In this document: positions 35,121 through 48,114 of the stretch, one piece after another | Layout of the letters: every line of letters starts with the position of its first letter | Position numbering within the stretch: the stretch's first letter is position 1 | DNA from: Raphanus sativus | Lineage: Eukaryota; Streptophyta; Magnoliopsida; Brassicales; Brassicaceae | NCBI RefSeq assembly: GCF_000801105.2 | Contig: NC_079515.1 | Location: forward strand, 11,036,001 to 11,100,000 | Reading direction: 5' to 3' | DNA length: 64,000 nt | Position numbers and translations under genes: made by a program | The notes under the pieces: model-generated | What the model saw: the letters and a program-made list of their open reading frames with translations, nothing else | Told to the model about the DNA's origin: nothing | Database searches by the model: none

Positions 35121-37688
35121 TCTATTCTATTAATTCTCCACCATGACCAATTGATAAAAGTTGTGTCCACTTTTTTATTTCCTTTATTTAAGGAACCATT
35201 TATTATTCTCTTTATATAAGTGACATCAAAACGGGATTTTATCTTTACAACTCATTCTTCCCATTAACTTGATAACTGCTTCTATTCTAACTACCTTGAC
35301 GATCATGTGCAACTATATACGTAAGTAACAATACCATTTTTTCTTGGAGACCAAAAACAACGACACAAACCAGCAAAAATGTTCTAAAAATGTGTTGGGT
35401 TTGTTTGATACATCAATTCCAAATTTATAAAAATATAAAAGTTCACTGGGAAAAAGAAGTTTATACTTTTGGTAGGTATTGTTTATTACTCTCATTTTTT
35501 TAATTGTGGTTATAGATTTTAATAGTATAGATATACCTTATAATTTTTCAAATTCAAAAATAAAAACAACAAATGACATAAATTTTATAATACATAAAGA
35601 AGTATCTAAATTTAACATAAAGAAGTATCTATTACTCTGGTTAAAATCCAATAAATACTTCAAATATCTCCAGTATTTTAAGTATTTTGGATTACGTTGC
35701 AGTTTTTACGGATTTTTGTACAAATATTTTGTAGCCATAAACTTATTTTAAATTATGAATATAGTTTTGCGACAGTATCTAGAACTAAACCTTTTGAAAT
35801 AATTAAAAATAATTTTTTATTACTCTCTTTTTTTGAATTATGGTTATAGATTTTAATAGTATAGATATACCTTATAATTTTTCAAATTCGAAAATAAAAA
35901 CAACAAATGACATAAATTTATAATACATAAAGAAGTATCTATATTTAACATAAAATTACTTCTATTCAAAAATATGGTTAAACCCCAATAAATACTTCAA
36001 ATATCTCCAGTATTTTAAGTATTTTGGATTAGCTTTTACGGGTTTTTGTACAAATATTTTGTAGCCATAAACTTATTTTAAATTATGATTATATTTTTGC
36101 AACAGTATCTAGAACTAATTTTTTTTGAAATAGTAAAAAAGGTATTGTTTATTACTATCTTTTTTTGAATTGTGGTTTTAGATTTAATAGTATAGATAGA
36201 CCTTATAATTTTTCAAATTCAAAAATAAAAACAACAAATGAAATCAATTTTATAATACATAAAGAAACATAAAGAAGTATCTATTAAAAACTCTGGTTAA
36301 CCCAATAAATACTTAAAATATCTCCAGTATTTTAAGTATTTTGGATTACCGTTGCAGTTTTTAAGGATTTTTGTACAAATATTTTGTAGCCATAAACTTA
36401 TTTTAAATTATGAGTTTAGTTTTGCGACAGTATCTAGAACTAAACTTTTTGAAATAATTAAAAAGTATTGTTTATTACTCTCTTTTTTGAATTGTGGTTA
36501 TAGATTTTAATAGTATAGATATACCTTATAATTTTTCAAATTAAAAAATAAAACAACAAATGACATAAATTTTATAATACATAAAGAAGTATCTATATTT
36601 AACATAAAATTACTTCTATTCAAAAATATGGTTAAAACCCAATAAATACTTCAAATATCTCCAGTATTTTAAGTACTTTGGATTACCGTTGCAGCTTTTA
36701 CGGGTTTTTGTATAAATATTTTGTAGCCATAAACTTATTTGAAATTATGATTATAGTTTTGAGACAGTATCTAGAACTAAATGTTTTGAAATAATAAAAA
36801 GTATTGTTTATTACTCTCTTTTTGAATTGTTGTTTTAGATTTTAATAGTATAGATATACCTTATAATTTTTCAAATTCAAAAATAAAAACAACAAATGAC
36901 ATAAATTTTATAATACATAAAGAAGTATCTAAATTTAACATAAAATTACTTCTATTCGAAACTCTGTTTAATACCCAATAAATACTTCAAATATCTCCAG
37001 TATTTTAAGTATTTTGGATTACCGTTGCAGCTTTTACGGGTTTTTGTACAAATATTTTGTAGCCGTAAACTTATTTTAAAGATTATAGTTTTGCGACAGT
37101 ATCTAGAAATATTTTTTTTTAAATAAGAAAAAGAGTATTGTTTATTACTATCTTTTTTGAATTGTGGTTAAATAGTATAGATATACCTTATAGTTTTTCA
37201 AATTCAAAAATAAAAACAACAAATGACATAAATTTATAATACATAAATTTAACATAAAATTACTTCTATTCAAAACTTTGGTTAAAACTCAATAAATACT
37301 TCAAATATCTCCAGTATTGTAAGTATTTTGGATTACCGTTGCAGTAAGGTTTTTGTACAAATATTTTGTAGCCATAAACTTATTTTAAATTATGATTATA
37401 GTTTTGCGACAGTATCTAGAATTTTTTTTTTGAAATAATAAAAAATGAAAATACACAAATATAAAAATTAAATTTTCAAAATAAAAATTAAAAACAAAAA
37501 TTAAAAAAAATTAAATTTCTCAATGACACAAATATAAAAAATTAAATTTCTCGAAACAAAAATATGATTATAAAAACATAAATATAAAACTTATGATTAT
37601 ATAAACACACAAACATATTAATTATAATAGGCAAAAAAATTAAATACAGAAAATATACCCGCCCTCTTGAGGGCGGGTCAATCTCTAG
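35121..37688 (+). mobile_element. Helitron carrying a minisatellite array
   Basis: The 5' end TCTATTCTATTAATTC starts at 35121 after an A. The 3' end has a perfect 9-bp stem, CCCGCCCTC-TT-GAGGGCGGG (37658-37677), then CTAG ending at 37688 before a T. The same 5' and 3' consensus is seen in the element at 9224-10088, so they are one family. Most of the inside is an array of about 330-bp repeats. It has no coding capacity. Confidence 0.85.
35476..37445 (+). repeat. Six tandem units of about 330 bp inside a Helitron
   Basis: The word GTTTATTACT (or TTTTATTACT in unit 2) begins units near 35481, 35815, 36147, 36470, 36806 and 37140, giving periods of 323-336 bp. Each unit also contains ATCTCCAGTATT and GCGACAGTATCTAGAA-like words. 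The units differ by small indels and substitutions. Open frames here are by-products of the repeat. Confidence 0.92.
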
Positions 37689-39685
37689 TTAATTTTTAAA
37701 ACTATAGTTTTTGATCCAAATGAATGCGACTGATTTAAGGATTGCTCTCTATTAGTGTAGTCAATTTTCAAATTTTAGTTATCAGTGTGGCTTGCAAAGC
37801 ATTAAAATCAATTTTATATAATTTCGGAAACAAAAGAAGGTAAGAAATATTGAAAGAGTAATAAATTCCATAGTTTTGGGACATATTTAACAACCATTGA
37901 AGGTTCGTCTTCTGGATTTTATATGTACTGGTATAAACTAATGAAAACCATTGAAGGTTTGTCTTGTGTAAGCAAACATAGAAGTAAAATAATTAACAGA
38001 TAAAAATTTTCATATATGCTTACTTGTTTTTGAAGGCTTCTATTTCTAGGAGTTCAGGGTCAAACAAAATGTGAGAACATGAAGCTCCTCGTCTATTTGA
38101 AGTCACCTGCTTATATATTTGAATCAAAAAGAGAAATCAAATCATTTTTATCCTTGTTTCAGAAAAGGATCAAACTAAGAAACCAAAACCTTTTTAAATG
38201 TAGCATTTTGTCAATACATGAATGAAAAAATATCATAGTGTTTTAATAGTTTTAAAACTATTGCCATATCATGTGTTCAAAAAAAAAACTATTGCCATAT
38301 CACTTATTATTGAATCTATTTTTGGAATAAAATCAGTCTTTTGCGATTTGGTTAAACCATATTCAATATCAGTAATCAGTATTGATCATGATAATCACTT
38401 CATAAAAATTAATAAAAATTTATTATATATTTTTCTTATTTGCATAATGTTTGGTTAAACCATTTTTTTAGTTATGACAAATATATGCTACTATGATATT
38501 TAAATGCGTAAAGGATTCAATAATAAGATTTGTGAAAGTGGTAGAAAATATCATAGTGTTTTAAGGTTATATAAATTTTGGGTACACTATGTTTTAGCTA
38601 ATAATCAATAAACAACAATGCCAGAAAATAACACATAAAAGTATTACCGATATTATATAAGTGGAAATAAAAAATATTAAAATAACAAAGAGTAACCAAT
38701 AGCTGCATAATATTCTTTAAACTAAACATAAAAGAAATAAGGAAAGCTACATGCATATAATTTGACAAAAAAACCTGTGAATTAGAAAAGTAAAGCTGCA
38801 TAAATTTCTCCATATGCAAAAAGAGCTCAACTTCGATTCTTAGTCTCTCGTTTGAAAATGCTATGGTTGAAATCTTGGAAACCATTAGACGGATTGTTAT
38901 AAGACAATAAAAAAGAGCAACATGTACACGAATTATAATGCAATAAAAGTAATGGAAACCTTATATAAACACACCTACATGTACACGATTTATTTTTTTG
39001 CGGAATGGCTTACCTCCATTATCGTTATATATAGTTTTAGATCTTCGACACCAAGTTTAAATTTCCGTAAATATTATGCAATTAATACCCGATATTGCGA
39101 ATATCATAATTGTCAATCCTGGAATGATAGCATAATTACCAATTTTGGAAATGAATAAATGATAAAAGGAATAATTGTGTAATCATGATGGATGGATCAT
39201 AATTGACAATCATAGTATTTTCCAAAATTGAAATCTAATTAAAGTCACTAAACAAAGATTGCTATAAATGTACACACAAAATTAAAGTCAATAAATTAAA
39301 GCCACTAAATTAATATACGAAATTAAATGTACTAAATTAAGGTTGCTATAAACGGGTTGTTCAGAAATTGAATGCGAAGACGAAGTTGGAATTCGACGAT
39401 GAAAGTATAGTATAAAAGCCGATTATTCACATGTATCACAATGGCATTCGAATGTAATTATTCTAGTGAATTGAGAGTTAATCTAAAAATGAGCTGAGAG
39501 TGAATATGGTGCCGCCACGTCAGCATGATACACATGTAAATAACTTACATAATGAAGGTTACTCTCCAAATTTGCTCCTTGATTAATAAGAAGGGGATTC
39601 AACTTTATCATCTTTTCTTATATATTGTGAGTTTCAGTATGTTTTGTTATCTAACTAATATAAACGTTTTGGTTCGAAATCAACA
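37689..39685. other. AT-rich intergenic DNA
   Basis: No gene is recognised. Two TGTACACGA words at about 38924 and 38980 link this area to the TGTACA-rich tract at 8-9 kb. Confidence 0.45.
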
Positions 39686-39689
39686 TATG

Positions 39690-40870
39690 AGGAGCGCCAA
39701 ACTCAGCTGACCCAGCAGTCCGCCGACGGATTACCTGTTACCTTATCCACAACTGAAGTGGATAAGATTTACGAGGAAATAATTTTAACATTTTTTTTTT
39801 AATTATTAATTCATTAAATTTAACTTTTAAATTTAACTAACAAATATATTTTTTTGTTTCTAAAGTTATCCCTAAGAAAAAGGGACGTACGTTGGGGATC
39901 GATTCCGTCAATAATGTTCCGAGAGCGACATCGTCTTATGCTCAGAGACGGACCGAAGAAGTCACTGAGTTGCATTCCGAGCTGGACGCTAGGGGTGGGC
40001 ATTTTACCCGACACCCGAACCCGTACCCGAACCCGACCGAAAAAACCCGAACCGAAACCGAACCGAAGTAGCAAAATACCCGAACGGGTATTGAATTAGG
40101 AGAGATTGGATATCCGAACCCGAACGGGTAATACCCGAACCCGAATGGATATCCGAAGATAACCGAACATATGTATACTTAAGTCTATATTCCTAGTTTA
40201 CTTCTTTAATTTTATTCAAAATGTTTATTTTTATTATGCACATAGTTCAAAATTAAATAATTTACATATAATTGGAAAAAGGTGAAATTTTACTCACTTA
40301 AAACGCATGTCAAGATTTTTATTTTAGTGCATTAACAAAAGTTACATCCAAAATTTAAAAATAATAATCAATTTATTATCTTTTATTTGTAAAATGTTAT
40401 CTTCAAATTTATTAATCATTCAATTATTAGAAAATAAAAAATCAGTTAAGTGAAATTTATATTTTTTAAATACAAAAAAACTTGAGAAATAAAAAATTTG
40501 ATATTTTTTTCCAAAATCTAAATATCTGAAAACTCGACCCAAAATACCCGAACCCGAACTAAAAATACCCGAACCCGACCCGAAGTAAAGAAATACCCGA
40601 ACGGGTATTACACTCCTATACCGAAATACCCGATCCGAACCCGAACGGGTACCCGAACGCCCACCCCTACTGGACGCGACCAAAAGCCGTGTGACTGGAC
40701 TCGAGGCCTTCATCGACTTTATAGCGACCACAAATCCAGAATAGGAAACTTTGTTGAGGAACATGAAACAACAAAATCCCATTCCAGGCGAGTCATCAGG
40801 CACACATAACGAGGAAGATGTTACGAGGAGGAGCGAAGAATTCTACGAGGCGATGAACGGGCCTTAGTTT
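39690..40870 (+). pseudogene. Plant Ptta/En/Spm-type transposase fragment, interrupted
   Basis: Before the inserted MITE the frame reads 'QTQLTQQSADGLPVTLSTTE' and, after an AT-rich intron-like gap, '[20 protein letters not shown]' ending at 'ELHSELDA'. After the MITE the same protein continues with 'TKSRVTGLEAFIDFIATTNP' and a stop. This is the C-terminal region of transposases of CACTA elements. It is broken by insertion and truncation and cannot be functional. Confidence 0.65.
39982..40677. mobile_element. hAT-like MITE with perfect 8-bp target duplication
   Basis: The element body is 39990-40669 (680 bp). Its ends TAGGGGTGGGC and GCCCACCCCTA are inverted repeats of 11 bp. CTGGACGC flanks it at 39982-39989 and 40670-40677, an 8-bp duplication as made by hAT transposases. 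The subterminal parts are rich in ACCCGAAC / CGGGT words in both directions. It is inserted inside the CACTA transposase sequence, so it is younger than that element. Confidence 0.93.
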
Positions 40871-41480
40871 TTTTTCGGTTTATGTATTATAAAATCCAAA
40901 ACTTATTTATATATAAAATATTTTGTTGCATTTGAATTTTATTTCAAATTTATTTATAAACCAAATATTTAAATATTTTTATTTTATTAAATTAATAATT
41001 ATTAAATTTATCAATAATATTTATTAATTCGAAAATACGCACTATACGAGTTATTTACGTCGAAAGTTTGCCGAGGAATTTACGAAGAAAGGTTTATGAG
41101 GTGTTTACGAGGAAATATTTTCAAGGAATCTACGTGGAGTTTACGAGGAAAATGTTTCAAAGATGTTACATGAAATTTACGAGGATTTGTTTTCAAGGAA
41201 CTTACGTGTAATTAACGACGCAAGCTTCGCGTGGTTTGTACGAGGAAAGCCCGCGAGTGATTTACGAGGAAATGCGGCGAGGAACTTACGACGATATCTT
41301 TACTTCGTCTTTACGAAGAAATAATTGACTCGCTACTTTACGAGGAAATGGCGACGAAATGTGTGTTACGACGGACGATAAACGATGAAACCCTTTTCCT
41401 TGTTAATTCTTCGTAAACTTCCTTTTACGAGGAATTAACGAGGAAAATAGCCCTCGTTAAATATATGTTTTCTTGTAGTG

Positions 41481-43050
41481 ATAACACATGAAAACAGTCA
41501 ATTATTATAATAAAGGATTGGTTACGTAAGGTACACAGACACATTGTTTCATATTTTGTAAACATTAGAATATTTACAAATTATTATTATGAGCACATCA
41601 AAAATCATGGTTTAGTCATAATTTGTAATCAATTTCATTAGCTGTGGGAACCTCATTTGTGTTTTTATGTCACAATTAAGAATCGTTTTAAAAAAATGCA
41701 CACATGTAATATACAAAAATGAAACCCCCTAATGATTTCCTAAAATGCTAATTTTCTTAATAATTTTCTTCTACGTAGTGTACACACCAAGAAATACGAC
41801 ATAAATTCAATTATGTGAATTTATGACAAAAAAAAATTCAATTATGTGAATATGGGCAATGATTAATTAAATGGTATCTTGACTAAGATTTCAAATGATC
41901 CAAATTAAAGAGAAATATAGCATTGATTCACTTAATAAATTAATTAGTTGCAAACAAAAATTTAGGCAAAATATTAAAAACAGACTCCATATAGTTTCCT
42001 AATTTGTTATGTCTAATTATCAAATGATTCCGAAAATCCTCCTATATTAAACTTGCGTGAATTTGCTAATTTCTAACATAAATCTTTCTCATCAATGCGC
42101 TTATTATAAGTTTCTCTTAGATTCACCGACAAGGTGAATTGATAGGTGGATCAATCAATAGTTGAGATCTTTTAAAAATGAAACAAACTAATAAAGATTT
42201 GTTAGCTATATTATGTTTAAAAATAAAAAGGTAAAAATAAATAAAAATAGTAGTAGTTGCCAAAATATATATTTTTGAACTTTTAACAATTCTCTATATA
42301 TTAAAGAAGAAACATTAAAAGAGTTATAACCTGTAGTTTTGTACAAATTAAAAAAAAGTGCTATGCTGAGTTGTCATGTGACTGAAATGTTAATTTTGTT
42401 TACTTGAAGACTAATTTTTTAGTTATTTAATATATAATTATTATTTTATAATATGCAAAAAACATAAAATAAGTAATAAATATAAAATTTTTGTTCTGCA
42501 CAAAACGCATATCTTAATCTAAGTATGTATCTCTTTAATAGTTTTAAATCTTAAACATTTCTAAATCTCAGGCCAAAACAAAAAAAACAAAATGAGAATA
42601 AACTCCAAAATCAATATTTATATTGAGCAATAACCAACATGAAAAAATGACATAAGAAATATTGAAGATAGATAGGATTGACACATGAACGTAAACTTCT
42701 TATAACCATAATTAACTTTTAAATTGTTAAATCATGATATAAAACCGAACTGACATAGTTTCATTGAAACCAAAATAGTATGCCTGAGATTCTTTAGCCT
42801 AAACAGTAGATTCTTATGCGATAAGTGATTTTTTGACCTAAAATATTTTGAAAAAAATGAGATTATCTCATTAGCAAACAAATTGTGTAATTAACAAAAA
42901 GAAAAAAATTAAAAATTGTCTAAGGGCCAAAAATATTAATTCGATCAAAAATATAAATTTTATTTTCATAAAATATTTTTTAAATAATTTTCATATATAT
43001 TCACTATGCAGAAGACGCAAGTCTTATCCTATTATTATAGTAGTGATACA
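41481..43050. other. AT-rich intergenic DNA
   Basis: No coding frame, RNA gene or complete element is recognised. Confidence 0.5.
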
Positions 43051-43052
43051 TT

Positions 43053-43898
43053 CAGTGCCGTGCCAACGTTTTAAGATCAAGGCAATATTTTTCTTTGACA
43101 AATACTTAAAGCAACTTTTCTTAAATGATTTCTTCATATAAAATCTTGGTACGTTTACAAAAAATCTAAACTGGTAGAAACATATCTCTGTTTATAAATA
43201 AAATCTTAAGAAAACGTCCAAACTGAAACTGAAGTAATCTTCTATTTTTTGTTCTTACTCCAATTCCTATTATATTTCTAGAGTAAATTATGAAGCAAAG
43301 ATAAAGATGTCCTAACTAATGCACTGTATACATAAATAAATTCTTCATTTTGAATAAAACTAGAGAGTCTAAAACGTTTGTTTTTATATTCAAAAAGTGA
43401 TAAAATATTTTTTTATTTTTTGTTCATGCTCCTTTCCTACTCTATTTTAGAGTAAATCATGGAGTAAGGATATACATGCCCTATCTAATGCATTGTAAAC
43501 ATCAATGAATCCTTAAATTTTGACTAAAACTAGAAGACCTAAACCGCTTGCCTTTTATATTCAAAGGGTAACAGCTTTGGATTATTCCTTTTTATGATAT
43601 AGTTGTATTTATTGACATGATGACATAAAAAATAGAGATAAAGAGAAGAGATACATGCAGATCCTTCTCTCTTTTTTTTCTCTTATGTTCTTGAACTTGG
43701 TCTTCACATTTCTTTCAGAATAATACCGCGCCGGCCCTGAGCAATGCGTCATGAAACATTTGCAACAGGCTCCCGAAATTTTCTTTAAAAATTATATAAA
43801 CATGTCCTCAAAAAAAATTTGAGGGAAAATTTTCAGTCCCCCAAATTTTTTTTACATAGACAGCGCAACATACCTCCAGAATCTCAGGGCCGGCCCTG
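43053..43898. mobile_element. hAT-type terminal sequences, composite or decayed
   Basis: CAGTGCCGTGCC at 43053 and the inverted CGGCCCTG at 43732-43739 resemble hAT ends (CAGGGCCGG consensus). A second end, CAGGGCCGGCCCTG, a perfect 14-bp palindrome, is at 43885-43898. The inside has two degenerate copies of a unit of about 172 bp (starting near 43247 and 43418). No clear 8-bp duplication was found, so the boundaries are uncertain. Confidence 0.45.
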
Positions 43899-43956
43899 CC
43901 TGTTGATTAAAGAAAATAGTAGCGGGGACGTCTTTAAAACTGGCTTATCTTAAAAA

Positions 43957-45260
43957 TATATTCTATTAATTCTTCAACATGACCAATTAATAGTAATTTA
44001 TGTCCATCTTTTAATTTTTATAACTGCACCTAAATAACCATAATCACTTTATAAATATTGTTTAGTGGTTTAATAATTATTTGTTAACTGCATCTAAGTA
44101 ACCACCTCTTAAATACTACGTAGAATCATCAAATTGCATTTAAATATAAACGTGATGTATTTTTTTAATCCATAATTGTAGGACCTTCAATGTTTATCCC
44201 CTAAAAATAATATAACGTATATGTTTTTTTTATTCAAAAGGGTTAATATATTTTCTTTTACTCCTATTTGTTACCTAATAATAAGACTCATATCAAATAT
44301 ATATAAACTCATTTAGTTTAATGGGTCTTATATTATAACAAAATTAATAGAACAAATACTTATGTAAAAAATAATTAATTTATTTATCCGAATTCAGGAT
44401 AATTAAATTTATCCAAAAATAATTAAAAAATACATTTCAGGAATCAAATAATTAATTTATCCAAATTCAGTTACTGCTTCTTATCAATATATTGCAACGA
44501 TCTCTTCCTATTTATTTAACTGCCTCTCTTCCTATTTTAACGATTTTTCAATATATCAATATATTTTTGTTAAAACGCAAAAGGCTGACCATATCAAAAC
44601 GCTGACCATATTATAATTTTTTTCTACCAAAATCAGTTATCACGTTTTTTTAAGGCGGTATTTATGATTAATACCATTAAAATAGGACCATTCCTTCTTG
44701 ATAATAGTTGTGTCCAATTTAAAAAAAATATATATATAACTGCTTATCTGCATATTAATATAACTGATAAAAGAGTTTAAGTAATATTATAAAGTAAATG
44801 GTTAAGAATGATAACTGCTAAACATGAATTCGAGGGGAAGCTATAACTACACTCGCTCTTATTTAAATCATGTATAATTTTTTATTATAAATATATTTTT
44901 TATAAAAATTAAATTAAATAATGATTTAAAAATATATATAACCCCCATATAACCTTAAAATTAAGCAGAACGGATGCGGGTACAAAATTATTTGTTTGCA
45001 GGTTGTGCGGGTCATATTTTATAACCAAAACAAAATTAAAAACCCGCGGGTTGGCGGGTCAGCGGACGAGTTCAATCCGTAATCCAGCCTTAATCGTGCG
45101 ATACTGAATCAATTTTTAAATTGCTATTGTCTAATAAAATATATTTTGATTAAAATTTATACAAAAATATGATTACCAAAAAAAATATAATCAGAAAGAA
45201 AAAAATATCAAAAATTAAATTAAAACAAAAAATATAATAAAAGGGCGAGTCAAAAGCTAG
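43957..45260 (+). mobile_element. Decayed Helitron of the 35121/9224 family
   Basis: The 5' end TATATTCTATTAATTC is one base different from the TCTATTCTATTAATTC of the 35121 element and is followed by the same ATGACCAATTxATAG words. The 3' end has GGGCGAGTC, then CTAG ending at 45260 before T. The GC hairpin is largely lost, so it is an old copy. Confidence 0.65.
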
Positions 45261-46162
45261 TTAACAATAAATCGTTATCCGACTATATTAGAACTTTAAT
45301 CAACTAGTTAATGGCAACTTGCGACATCTTTAATTGTCTCCAACCATATTTTTGACTTTTAAGCATTCAGGTTAATTAGTTTATATAATAACAAATACAG
45401 GTATAGGTTCTAAGTTCTAACCATTACGTTCTAACTTTTAAGTACGGTTTCATTTCTTTATCGCTAAGTAAGCAGATACCCACAGAAAAAGGTATAACAA
45501 ATTGCTCAAAAAAAGGAAATATTCTAACCAAACCCCTTTGACTATTATTAGTTAAGAATCATACTCAGGTAACATGAAACTAATTACAAATCTAGAGTTT
45601 TCTCTCGGAATTGGATTCTTCGATGGGCATTTGATGACTTGTTTGTTGGGGGTTGCATGACCACGCGATTAACTACAAGAAACGCAAAGTCTGACGTGGA
45701 GACAATTGATTGGCCATACTGATACCCACACTATGTTGATCCATCTTACTACAAGATTACCAAGGATGGCACATCCACTTCTCTGAAGATGGTGACAAGA
45801 TGTATAGAAATACCCCATTTCAATATAGTATTTATTTGTGCCTGATCGATATTTGCTTCTTTTGTTATTGCTAGTACTGTTTTTGATTGATCTAATTATA
45901 ATATCGTAAACTTAGTAGTTATGATTTTGTCACAGCCTTGTCCAATGAAATTAAGTGATCTAATTGTATGTCCTACACTTAATTATCTATGATTTGTTAT
46001 CACAAAACGTCCCCACTCACCTCCGGATTGTCGGTGCTCAAATCTAGTCATGGAAGCAAATTGGAAATAATATGTTATTGATAAATTTATGCATCAAATT
46101 TATCAAACCATGTTTACATAACCATGTAAGAATTATCCATTATCCATAGCATGTTTTCTGCA

Positions 46163-46318
46163 AACAAGTATGTACAGTTAATATTTGCTAGTATGAAAAT
46201 TTAGACTAAGTTGCTTCTTCTTCTTTTTTATGCACTTAACAAGTATGTACAATTATTATTTGCTAGTATGAAAATTTAGATTAAGTTGTTTCTTCTTCTT
46301 TTTTTATGCACTTAGCAA
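46163..46318 (+). repeat. Two-copy tandem repeat of about 77 bp
   Basis: The unit containing AACAAGTATGTACA and TTGCTAGTATGAAAATTTAG occurs twice in a row with a few differences. Confidence 0.8.
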
Positions 46319-48063
46319 CATTTACTTTTCTGAGACAAATATGTTACTAATGCCATAATTTTTCCATTACTTTGTGGTATACATTAATTTATAAGATCTC
46401 TAAACAAATATGGAATCGTATAAAAATGCAGAATCGTATGCAATCGAGAAATCATACATACATGTTGGAAACTTATACACGTATATATTTTTACAAAAAA
46501 AAACTTATACACGTGTATATATATATATATGTATATTATTAAACATTAACCAATAAAAAATTCAATGCTTCAGTTATGGGTTGTCGCATTAACTCACGAG
46601 TCACAAATTTTGGCCACAAAGTCTCAAAATGTGGTTTAGAGACCATCTCACGTGAATTATCTTCGTGGCTCCGAGAGATACATTGCTAGCCTTTTTTTTT
46701 AACTGATAGCCATTTTCTTCTTCTTCTAACGTGCGTTATCAACCTTTTTGGTCATTTATTATAAATAATTTATTAACCTTTTTCTTCAGTTGCCCGTTGT
46801 TTTCACATGTCACTTCCTCGAAAATTGGCCTTTGCCACATCCTCGGTCCTCCGTAGTTACGTAACTGCATACTAGTCCATGTATTTTTTTTATCTTTTTT
46901 GAAAGCCTTTTAGAAAAAAAAAAGTCCATGTATTTTGCAGTTGTAACTTGTAAGTGCTGTCTGGACAATCTAAAATATCTCCATCATCTTAAACTTTAGA
47001 TAACAAAATGTAGTTCATTTTCTCAAATATCAAAATATCAAAATTTAGGTAAATGTAGTTCCTTTTCTCAAATATCAAAATTTAGTTTTGGAAACAAAAA
47101 CACCATTTAGCAAAAAAAAAACACCAGAAATCTTAAACAAATAGGCCATGTATGTTTTACACCAACATTAACAAAATAGTCTTATTTTAAAAACCTGTAA
47201 ATTGATCTAACAATAATTAAACCATATATCTTACATTATATAAGTTCAACTAGGTGATAGTTTACATAAAATCTAAATTGTAACAGTTATTAAAATTTAT
47301 TTTTGTTTAGTTTAGTTTTTTATATTTTATACTATTTTAGTTAAGCATGTTATTTATGAGTTAAGCAGAATATTTAACATTGCTATGATATTCTTTTCTA
47401 AAATTCTAGTTTGATTTTAATCTGATGTAGTTAGTTTCTTATTGTTTTTATGGTTATTATAGTTATAATTTCGTATTTTGTTTATTTTGGTTTATCAGAA
47501 ATCATTTAAAAAAATTTAAACAAATAAAATTCAAAAATTTGAAAATATAATTGTTTAAGATCGGTTTAAATTGCAACATTTGAAATAGAACTGTACATTA
47601 AAAAGTTACACATTAACAAAAGTTCAACTAAAGCTACTTAATGTGTTAGAAAACTTTCTTGTAAATAACATATTTGCTTTTCTTTTACGAAGGCAACAAT
47701 TATAAGTACAAATTGTATTCACCATATTCTAAACTGAAATCTTGATCATGGCAGAGTAACATATATTGCAAATACTAAAGCTTTAGATGGCTTTATTCCA
47801 TGTTATAAATGTTACCTCGTTAAAATATTTAGTTAACTGAGTTATTTGAAATTTTATTTTATTATATAGTCATTTTATGATATCTACTTTGATCTTTCAT
47901 CTATTCAAAAATAATGGATTTCTATACCAAAATGATAAACATGTTATTTCACAGAGAAAAACATATTTTTTTTTGTAAATAAAGTAGAATTCTTAGTTAT
48001 TGAAATATTTATGTTGATGGTTCAAAATTAAAATAATTAATTGTTTATTTATATGAAGATATG

Positions 48064-48066
<3 letters not shown>

Positions 48067-48110
<44 letters not shown>
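48067..48110. repeat. (AT)n microsatellite
   Basis: About 22 uninterrupted AT dinucleotides; likely length-polymorphic. Confidence 0.95.

Positions 48111-48114
<4 letters not shown>

Larger units (their letters stand above)
39690..41480 (+). mobile_element. CACTA (En/Spm-like) transposon remnant, left side missing
   Basis: The right end at 41480 reads, on the reverse strand, CACTACAAGAAAAC, the plant CACTA terminal repeat. Inside, from about 41050 to 41460, TTACGAGGAA-type words recur more than ten times on both strands, as in CACTA subterminal repeats that bind the transposase. Upstream is a transposase fragment of the plant Ptta/En/Spm type. No matching left terminus is seen before 39690, so the element is 5'-truncated. 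A hAT-like MITE is nested inside. Confidence 0.8.

Noticed and set aside
35479..35751. 90-codon frame
   Set aside because: It falls within one unit of the 330-bp array; the other units do not keep the frame open.
39820..40803. Arg/Pro/Gly-rich frames on both strands, including a 127-codon frame
   Set aside because: They are produced by the ACCCGAAC/CGGGT words of the hAT-like MITE.
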